Source: Pisaster brevispinus (taxonomy: Eukaryota > Echinodermata > Asteroidea > Forcipulatida > Asteriidae). Taken from it: DNA of 64,000 bases. This document shows, in pieces, positions 56,521 through 64,000 of the stretch (position 1 is its first letter; the number at the start of each line of letters is the position of its first letter). The position numbers and the translations under genes were made by a program. Below the pieces are notes generated by a model. It was not told the origin of the DNA, did no database searches, and was given only the letters and a program-made list of their open reading frames with translations. The DNA lies in the NCBI GenBank assembly GCA_023634235.1, contig JAMKCF010000018.1, forward strand, positions 3,191,474 to 3,255,473. Reading direction: 5' to 3'.

Positions 56521-58309
56521 GTCATCTCAAACATATGAAAATTATTGTTACAAAACCCTCAAAAAGGGGTTGCAGTAACACCATGCTGTGGCGGCAGGTT
56601 CTGAAAGAACCAGCGGAGAGAAGAACCAGCAGAGAGTTGTAAAACCAACAGTGCCTGTAAGAGCCACCACAACTCCTAGAGTGATTGTTTCCATGGCGTT
56701 TACCTCAAACCTTTACTAGATTGTTTTCCCACCGTGGTAAAATTAACCCAACTTTACAAAATCGTTGTTTAGTAGTTGTTAAAAAAAGTCAGGCAGCAAT
56801 TGCGTTGATTTGTGCAAAGAATAATCAAGACATTTTCATAAAAGTATTCATTGCATTGTTTGGGAGTCGATGAAAACTAGAAATTTCAAAAACCTAGTTA
56901 CCTGATTGCTTTGGAATAATTGACAATTTGTGGTTATTTCATTTGTCCTTGGACTAAAAAAACCTGACAAAACAACAGTTCCTAACTGCATATCTAGATG
57001 TCTCGGGACTAAAGTATTATGCTACTCATATGGTATGTCAGCTAAAAAGCACCCGACTTTAAATTAAAAAGTAGAGATAGCTATTGCAAACTGCTTACCA
57101 GCCAAATGCAGAAATTGGCAATGGACTGACGTTTCGACTCTAGCAGAGTCTTTCTCGAAAGCTATATGACAACACAACACACACAGGACGTAGACCCGTT
57201 GCATTGGCTGCCATCGTTGATGAAGTATGCATGCGTGAAAGGCTATCATTGGCCGAGAGTTATGCGCAGTGCGTACATGCGTGCACGTTTCCATTGTTTG
57301 TTGTCAAACATGGCCGTCAATGACATCATGTGCAATCCATCCATATACAATGTACATGTAGTGTGTTGTGTTGGGTCGCCTTCTGAGGAAGACCGCTTCG
57401 CTAAAAAAATTATGCCATTAGGACTTTTGGCATGAGTAAATTAACATAACAAGGTTTTTTTTTTACAAGTTTACAAGTTTGTTATAAAATGTTGGTTTAG
57501 TATCCAAGTCAGTTAGTAATAATTCAACATCTATGAGTCAAACTAGCGACATAATACTCTGTGGTGTATTTGTTTCAAAAGTTACTCTGCATAAAATATT
57601 TTTTTAGAAGTTAAAATTTAATTTTCAAAAAGGGCGGGCACGATCAAGGGTAGAGGGGTTGGTTTTTACCTTCGGCTTGCAATTTACAATTATAAATACT
57701 AACAAATATGCCCACGGCTCTGCATAATATTATTCCAAGTTTTTGCATATTACACCCTAGTTGTTTGTTTCCTTAGCTTGGTCTTATGTTCTGAGGCACC
57801 TCAAATATCACTTTAGAAAATAATTTAGGATTATTCCATTAAAAAAACATGTAACCCAAATGCTACCATTTGGGGACGTTTAAATGGTTAGTTTTTAAAT
57901 TCTTAGTCCATCAATTTAATTGTTAAATCTGGTTTTGCCCTTGAGCCATAATTTGTGCTTTTAACAAAAACTTTTAATTCGTATTAAATTTGAAACATTG
58001 GTTTCAAAAAGAGAATATTCTCTCCAATAAAAAAAACCTGCCAGGCTGTCTTAAAAAGTGCCTTTAAAATGATTAATTAAGTTAACTAAACAACAAAAAC
58101 ATTTTTATACACAAAAGTACAAAATAATTTAAAGATGGCTATGGTACAATGGAAACATTTTACAAAGTGATTTAAAAACAAATTTGTTTAGGAGATGTAA
58201 AAACAACTGGAAGGGTAAAATAAAACTAAGAAAATACTTTTGTTAAAAAAAAAAACCTGTTTTCGTTGCAATTTTAGACTTTTTGGATCAACTTAGGGAG
58301 TTTAATTTC
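56521..58309. other. No gene seen; two short repeat matches
   Basis: 57105-57175 is a single arm of the 46907-47060 hairpin family. 57190-57375 matches the GC-rich repeat at 39843-40130. The rest is AT-rich. Confidence 0.45.
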
Positions 58310-58445
58310 ATTCCACTGCTTAGCAGATCATGCTGGATAGCATTTTACTATGCAGGGAACCAGTCATAAGCAGTGTATACATAACATGTTTGGCTGGTAA
58401 CCTACTTGTGCTTAGCAAGTTCACATGTATGTATTTAGCAGCTCC
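58310..58445. mobile_element. GGGCCCAATTTCATA MITE fragment
   Basis: 'ctgcttagcagatcatgctgg' and 'tttggctggtaacctacttgtgcttagcaag' identify the family; the termini are lost. Confidence 0.4.
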
Positions 58446-58790
58446 AGGAAATTACATATTTTTTTTTTTACGACTTTGGCCGACTGCACAGTTGATTAAA
58501 AATCTGCATAAACTTTTCCTTTTTTACAAATTTGTCTATAGAGAAAAGTGTGCTTTCTAGTCGTTTATTAACAGACTGTGGGTTCTTCAAACCTTTTATC
58601 CTAAGATATAAAACATGGTCATGGCTAGGAGAAGGCAGATGCTGGGCATGTGGTGGTGGGGGGGGGGGAGGGGAGGGGTTTGTCTTTGGGCAGAGGACCC
58701 GTCCGACTATACATAGGATTACAAATCTGCTCCAATTATCAGAGAACATATGCTTTGTTATCAAAATAGTCTGTGCCTTGTAAGGTTTTG

Positions 58791-58934
58791 CTAAGCAGGT
58801 TTAGGAAAGTAGATCACGGTTAGAAGAAGGCCCTCGCCCAACCACCCCCTCCTCCTCCTCCTCCTCCTCCTCCTCCTCTCAGTAAGGGGGTTGTAGGAGA
58901 CACCCTTTGGGGAAGAGGAACCCACTGTCAGCAG
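58791..58934 (-). CDS. Candidate terminal exon of the unidentified upstream gene
   Basis: On the minus strand, a weak acceptor GGATGTGTAG is followed by an open phase-0 frame of 47 codons and a stop. It reads LLTVGSSSPKGVSYNPLTE, then an (AGG)n-encoded arginine run. The phase matches the donor at 60535. Two other acceptors nearby give short alternative endings. It is favoured because the segment matches no repeat family and its frame looks natural before the triplet repeat, but support is thin. Confidence 0.2.
   Translation of the reverse strand: MLTVGSSSPKGVSYNPLTERRRRRRRRRRGWLGEGLLLTVIYFPKPA
58850..58880. repeat. (TCC)n trinucleotide repeat
   Basis: About ten TCC triplets, AGG on the minus strand. 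It would encode poly-Arg or poly-Gly if translated. Confidence 0.85.
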
Positions 58935-59520
58935 CTACACATCCGTCTGCAGCACCCTACAGCACATCAGCATTTTTACTGGAAGCCCTGTTAAAAACTG
59001 TACATCGTCTTAAAGATCTCCAACTGTCTTAAAAAAAACCTTCCTCAGACGTTTGTTCCACCGTTCTCAGTCTTGTCGTTGTTCAGCATGCTCTATTCGA
59101 ACGGAAATAAAGAAGAGAAAAAAAGTGCATTTTACTATTTCTCTTGTTTATAATATACTTATAAAATACAAACCAAAATTTGGCACAGATTTTTTTTTCT
59201 TTCTCGAAATACCAACATTTAAGTGGTTAAAAAAGGAACAAGGTTTGCCTTTGGCTTTTCTCAGTGACTAGCCAGCAGGACCAGTGAGCTTGTCATTTCA
59301 CTGGTCACCAAGCTTTTTTCACTTGGGCAATTAATATCATATAAAGAAGCTTTTCGACACTTACACAAGCCTGCCAGACAACTTGGAAAGAATTTAGACT
59401 GGTCCTTAGGTGTTGTAACTAGCATTTTCATTCATTCATTTTGGTTTTACTAAAAACACCAAAAAACAAGTCCGCAAACTAAAAATATTCAGTTTACAAA
59501 GAGTGATATCAAAATAAGTA

Positions 59521-60379
59521 CCGTAATTTTCGGATTATAAACCGCGGTTTATACGTTGATTTTGACATTTGTTTGTACTCCTGCGGTTTATGCGCCGGGC
59601 GGCTTATATGCCGACGTATAAATATTGAAGAGAAAAAACAGCATTTTTTTAAAGAAAGATCGTTTGTAAAATATTCTAAATAAAAGTAATGTTCTTAAAC
59701 GAAATAAAATCCTGCAAAACATGCCTGTGTGATGACAAAATCCTGTTGAGAATGCCTGTTGAAAATCCCACCTCATTTGTATTCCGTTTTGCCTTTATAA
59801 AACGTTTATCAACCGCCCTATTGTTAGAGTTCAGTCCCCCTCAGATCATGGAGGAAGAAAATGAACAACCAGCGAAACTCGAGTTAGACTAGACTGGTCC
59901 CCTGTCTATTTATCCCAGCGATCTCCATATGCCGACGTCAGACATTCAGGCTACACTCGTGTCAGCCACCGATCAGCTGTTTCGTCAGCTCAACATGCAC
60001 GTGACACCGCCACGGCAGATGAGTGAACAGATTTTGTCAACAGAGGACGATGCGATGCAGGGCAAAGTTCAACTATTTCTCGGTGTGCGTTGTCGACCGA
60101 TCGTTGATTCACGAAGATTTTGTTGCCAACGAAGTTCAAAACATGGTCAACACAACCGATCATCAACCGATCATAATTCAGGACTGATAGTATGAGATAA
60201 AAAATCACCCAAAACGCAGTTTTGCGAACTTCACTTCCGTGTTTTGAGGTTAGTTTTTTGTAACATTTTGGCCGCGGTTTATACGCCGCGCGGTTTATAC
60301 GCTGACACTAAATATTTTTTTCCATATTTTGGAGCATTGCGGTTTATACGCCGGGCGGTTTATAATCCGAAAATTACGG
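59521..60379. mobile_element. TA-flanked TIR element, CCGTAATTTTCGGATTATAA
   Basis: 859 bp. The outer ends CCGTAATTTTCGGATTATAA / TTATAATCCGAAAATTACGG are perfect inverted repeats, each next to TA. Sub-terminal 'cgcggtttatacg' and 'gccgggcggtttata' blocks repeat several times at both ends. The TA target suggests Tc1/mariner-type mobilisation. The interior (59690-60190) has open, codon-like stretches that match no transposase I know. Confidence 0.75.
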
Positions 60380-60534
60380 TAATGTAATTTTATAATAAAA
60401 TGGCCAGCGGACCACTGGTACTGGAGAACACTGTACAAGTACAAGAAAAAGTCTTAATAGAATCCCTTTCTATGACAAACATCATCGTCAAAAACAACAA
60501 GAAAAAGAAGAGAACTTTTTTTTGCAAGATTTAC

Positions 60535-60618
60535 CGTGAGGGAGTTGATCTCTTGGGAGAATGCCCCGATCTGACTAGGGGCAGTGCCGTCTGCTGAATC
60601 GGGGGAACTTACGCTACT
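60535..60618 (-). CDS. Unidentified nuclear-type protein, exon C
   Basis: 84 bp, phase 0-0. Acceptor TTTTTGTTATTCAG, donor CACG|GTAAATC. It encodes 28 residues including SSPDSADGTAPSQIGAFSQE, a serine-rich linker. The phase joins it to exon B at 62403. The intron between them holds the 61255-62404 minisatellite. Confidence 0.65.
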
Positions 60619-61254
60619 CTGAATAACAAAAATAAACAAATACAGCAGTGATCAAAACAGTCTCTGTAAAGGCTCATAATTGAGAGTCCAACTTTGAAGT
60701 TTTAAACAAAAAGGTGAGAGTCCATTAAAATCCTATACAGTACTAGTTACCACACAACCACCTTAAAATGTTTCTGTTTGTTTAAGCGACTTGAGTACCT
60801 TATTGGTAGATACCTGTGCTATTTAAGACTATATGTTGTTGTTGTTGTTATTATTATTAGATGCTGTCGGAATGTCAGGGCTCTAACTTAGGGGGAAAAG
60901 ACACGCAAGACAGCAGGATTTGTAGTTTGTTACTTGCACTTAACTTCGTTTACAAGATTATATAATAAAAATGAGAAAAACTACTTCATTAGCAGTGTAT
61001 CTACAATAAACTCTCTTCCAAAGTAACTTCAAGAACACAAAGATAGTTGTCCCACTTGTGGGACCTCAAACAAACCGCCAAACAGCCTAAAAGTACACCC
61101 AAGTACACCCACCTCATCTCCCTGCTCGTGGACCTCCTAGCACCCATACCCCTAAAAATACCCCAAGTTACCCCAAAAACACAAACATAATTTCCCCTGG
61201 TGTTGACCCCAAAACACACAGAACAACACCCAAGTTACTCCCGAAACAACTACC

Positions 61255-62404
61255 TCATCTTCTTGTTTGTGGACCCACAAACACACCACCAACACTAAAG
61301 TTACTCTCAAAACACCTACCTCATCTTCCTGTTTGTGGACCCACAAACACATCGCTAACACCCAAATTACTCTCAAAACACCTACCTCATCTTCCTGTTT
61401 GTGGACCCACAAACACATCGCTAACACCCAAATTACTCTCAAAACACCTACCTCATCTTCCTGTTTGTGGACCCACAAACACACCACCAACACCCAAATT
61501 ACTCTCAAAACACCTACTTCATCTTCCTGTTTGTGAACCCACAAGCACACCACCAACACTAAAGTTACTCTCAAAACACCTACCTCATCGCCTGTTGTTT
61601 GTGGACCCACAAACACACCACCAACACTAAAGTTACTCTCAAAACACCTACCTCATCGTCTGTTGTTTGTGGACCCACAAACACACCACCAACACTAAAG
61701 TTACTCTCAAAACACCTACCTCATCGTCCTGTTGTTTGTGGACCCACAAACACACCACCAACACTAAAGTTACTCTCAAAACACCTACCTCATCGTCTAG
61801 TTGTTTGTGGACCCACAAACACACCACCAACACTAAAGTTACTCTCAAAACACCTACCTCATCGCCTGTTGTTTGTGGACCCACAAACACACCACCAACA
61901 CTAAAGTTACTCTCAAAACACCTACCTCATCGTCTGTTGTTTGTGGACCCACAAACACACCACCAACACTAAAGTTACTCTCAAAACACCTACCTCATCG
62001 TCTGTTGTTTGTGGACCCACAAACACACCACCAACACTAAAGTTACTCTCAAAACACCTACCTCATCGTCTGTTGTTTGTGGACCCACAAACACACCACC
62101 AACACTAAAGTTACTCTCAAAACACCTACCTCATCGCCTGTTGTTTGTGGACCCACAAACACACCACCAACACTAAAGTTACTCTCAAAACACCTACCTC
62201 ATCGTCTGTTGTTTGTGGACCCACAAACACACCACCAACACTAAAGTTACTCTCAAAACACCTACCTCATCGTCTGTTGTTTGTGGACCCACAAACACAC
62301 CACCAACACTAAAGTTACTCTCAAAACACCTACCTCATCGTCCTGTTGTTTGTGGACCCACAAACACACCACCAACACTAAAGTTACTCTCAAAACACCT
62401 ACCT
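61255..62404. repeat. 66-69-bp minisatellite built on an exon-intron junction, 18 copies
   Basis: TCATC phase points are at 61255, 61321, 61387, 61453, 61519, 61585, then every 68-69 bp to 62404. The last is the authentic 5' splice site of exon B. On the minus strand every unit reads CCACAAACAAC, then GATGAG|GTAGGTG, then about 40 bp of intron. So each unit contains the end of the exon and the donor. Each also has a hairpin GTTTGTGG-AC-CCACAAAC. The older end (61255-61585) has 66-bp units; degraded units continue to about 61105. Confidence 0.92.
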
Positions 62405-62600
62405 CATCGTCTAGTTGTTTGTGGACCTTGTCAGCACCCCGTACCTCTATCCTGTAGCTTGCCTGTGGCTTGGTGCCGTTCTGTAACCCGTCCCTCATCC
62501 CCTGGACGGCTGGAGGGGCCTCCAGATTCATGGGACAAACATAGTCCTCCTCTTCCATTCCTCTCTTCTTAGGACGACCCCCAAATGGTCGCTTCTTGGG
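62403..62600 (-). CDS. Unidentified nuclear-type protein, exon B (AT-hook-like)
   Basis: 198 bp, phase 0-0. Acceptor TTTTGGTACTTATCAG, donor GATGAG|GTAGGTG. It encodes PKKRPFGGRPKKRGMEEEDY, in which GRPKKRG is an AT-hook-like basic core, followed by VCPMNLEAPPAVQGMRDG and ending VHKQLDDE. An inner donor (ATAGAG|GTACGG at 62445) could shorten it by 14 codons in frame. A chromatin or DNA-binding role is inferred from the basic motif only; I do not recognise the family. Confidence 0.7.
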
Positions 62601-62756
62601 CTGATAAGTACCAAAAAAAAGAGGTGGGATGGAGTCAAATATAAAGGAATGGTTGTGATAATAACAAGATAAATAGTGGATGAGCAAGGGGTGGCAGTAT
62701 TACAAAAATCAGACAAATTTTAATCAGGTTGTTCTGACCGTTTGTCAGACAACAAA

Positions 62757-62925
62757 GTAATACATTTTGCTTACCACAGAATAATCTTGCTCAGCAGGAA
62801 TAGGTTACCAGCCGAGATACCATCGAGTTAATATTGTCATGACTGGTATCTTCAAATTTTTTACAATGAAGAGGTAAGATAAGCAGTATTTTTTGCTTAG
62901 CACCTTTATTGAACTTGGCCCTGGA
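62757..62925. mobile_element. GGGCCCAATTTCATA MITE copy
   Basis: 'gcttaccacagaataatcttgctcagcag', 'ggttaccagccgagatacc' and 'attgaacttggccct' place it in the family. It lies in the intron between exons A and B. Confidence 0.5.
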
Positions 62926-63230
62926 AGATTTATTTGCTTAGCAGTTTTTTAAAATTTCTTAATAGACATCTTAAGCAGTCTAGTTGCGTAACTAGTTGCA
63001 ATGATTGTCAGTTATTAAATAATAGCACTACATCATTCTTAACACCTAACAAAATGAATTTTGACATGTTTTAAAGAAAAGCCATCTATCCGAGAGCCAC
63101 AAACGGGAATGTTGTAGTTAAACGTCAATCCAATCGACTAGTTTAAAACAAATTGTACTCTAATAATTAAAAATGTATGACTTTATGCTTAATTTGAGGC
63201 AATATTCCAGAGAAGTTGATATTGATTTAC

Positions 63231-63419
63231 CTTGATTTTGGAGAGGGCACTGAGTGGCACGTAACCGGAGGCTTTCTCCACCTCTCTTTTCTGGGCTTGG
63301 ATCTGGCTGCCGACCAGCGAGACAAAGTGGGTACTGAGATGCCTCCTGAGAAGGGATTTAACATTAGGGATGCAGAGGGTTGCAGCGAGGGTCTCAGCGG
63401 AGAAACGAGGCTCAAGGAC
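63231..63419 (-). CDS. Unidentified nuclear-type protein, exon A
   Basis: 189 bp, phase 0-0. A strong acceptor (polypyrimidine then AATCCCCAG) and donor TCAAG|GTAAATC. It encodes 63 residues including IPNVKSLLRRHLSTHFVSLV and EVEKASGYVPLSALSKIK, predicted helical and basic. The gene continues upstream beyond 64000, so the N-terminus is outside the window. All three exons are phase 0-0, which makes each skippable in frame. Confidence 0.7.
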
Positions 63420-63475
63420 CTGGGGATTCAAGAAGACGAGGGTTGAAGACGAGCTATGGGTCAGCTGGAAAAGTT

Positions 63476-63815
63476 CATTCAGAAGTAACTTATTTCAGAA
63501 GTAAGTTCTTTCAGAAGTAAGTTCTTTCAGAAGGAAGTTATTTCAGAGGTAACTCATTTCAGAAGTAAGTTCATTCAGAAGTAACTCATTTCAGAAGTAA
63601 GTTCATTCAGAAGTAACTCATTTCAGAAGTAAGTTCATTCAGAAGTAACTCATTTCAGAGGTAAGTTCATTCAGAAGTAACTCATTTCAGAGGTAAGTTC
63701 ATTCAGAAGTAACTCATTTCAGAAGTAAGTTCTTTCAGAAGTAAGTTCTTTCAGAAGTAACTTAATTCAGAAGTAAGTTCTTTCAGAAGTTAGTTCTCTC
63801 AGAACAAATTTCTTT
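63476..63815. repeat. 16-bp minisatellite 'ttcagaagtaagttca', about 21 copies
   Basis: Perfect 16-bp periodicity with alternating 'agaagtaagttcat' and 'agaagtaactcatt' units. It lies in the intron just upstream of exon A's acceptor (ends 56 bp away). On the plus strand many units contain AAGTAAGT, a splice-donor-like word in antisense. Confidence 0.9.
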
Positions 63816-63892
63816 CAGAACCAAGCAGGATGGGTTCTCCAAGAATACTCTGAAAACAGCAAACTTTCCTTCCAGGAACAGTCACTCCTTTT

Positions 63893-64000
63893 CAGGAATA
63901 ACAATAACAATACATAGTTCTTATATAGCGCTTTATCACACCTGATGGGCGGCTCAAAGCGCTGAGTATTTTTTCCTGCAAGGTATGCGGAGCTTTGTTT
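63893..64000 (-). repeat. SINE 3' end, cut by window edge
   Basis: 'ggaataacaataacaatacatagttcttatatagcgctttatcacacctgatgggcgg' followed by 'gcgctgagtattttttcctgcaaggtatgcggag' matches 40250-40350 and 11410-11480. Minus orientation. Confidence 0.65.

Noticed and set aside
58468..58783. ORFs with poly-Pro or poly-Gly on opposite strands
   Set aside because: Driven by a G-rich tract near 58655. No splice sites or motifs.
61152..61972. ORFs with MWTHKHTTNTKVTLKTPTSS or VGVLRVTLVLVVCLWVHKQ repeats
   Set aside because: Readings of the exon-junction minisatellite. Frames break whenever the 68-bp unit is used.

Overview
This is a nuclear genomic window from an animal, most likely an echinoderm and perhaps a sea star. 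That is inferred from intron-rich, AT-rich DNA packed with short inverted-repeat transposons, tRNA-derived SINEs and minisatellites, and from a deuterostome-like ANKS1 gene. The repeat families are the only species-level clue, so the organism call is moderate. There are no operons, CRISPR arrays or bacterial features.

The central gene is an ANKS1 (Odin) orthologue on the minus strand, from the start codon at 52226 down to 23599. Twelve coding exons could be placed. All intron phases agree, and together they give 929 codons plus one base: an N-terminal ankyrin block (residues about 50-270), then a long proline- and tyrosine-rich linker. The SAM-SAM-PTB half expected for this family was not found; it should lie below 23599 or outside the window. 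The gene starts from a compact promoter at 52227-52410 with CCAAT-, CRE-, YY1- and ZNF143-like motifs. Intron 2 (12.9 kb) is almost entirely layered repeats.

Upstream on the same strand are three confident exons of an unidentified protein with an AT-hook-like basic motif (60535-63419, running in from beyond 64000). Its second exon ends exactly where an 18-copy minisatellite begins. Each repeat unit copies the last ~25 bases of the exon and the strong 5' splice site, so the intron starts with a ladder of duplicate donors.

Below ANKS1 (1-23.6 kb) coding sequence is sparse. There is one probable first exon of an acetylserotonin O-methyltransferase-like gene (12877-12991, minus), one possible first exon of an unknown gene (4995-5079, minus), and a frameshifted coding relic on the plus strand (13250-13612). 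The rest is repeats, including a 2-kb, 18-copy satellite (19388-21386).

Repeat families are described from copies inside the window. Several have exact target-site duplications: a CAGGCCTYGAA family with 6-bp TSDs in three of three copies, a CAGGGCTCGAA family with 5-bp TSDs in two copies, a TTAA-flanked piggyBac-like MITE, and a TA-flanked element with long termini. SINE heads resemble tRNA-Leu and another tRNA type. Some SINEs share their 3' tail with a LINE fragment at 50265-50550. One tRNA-Leu-like head has had its B-box half amplified into an 11-copy array (37438-37875).
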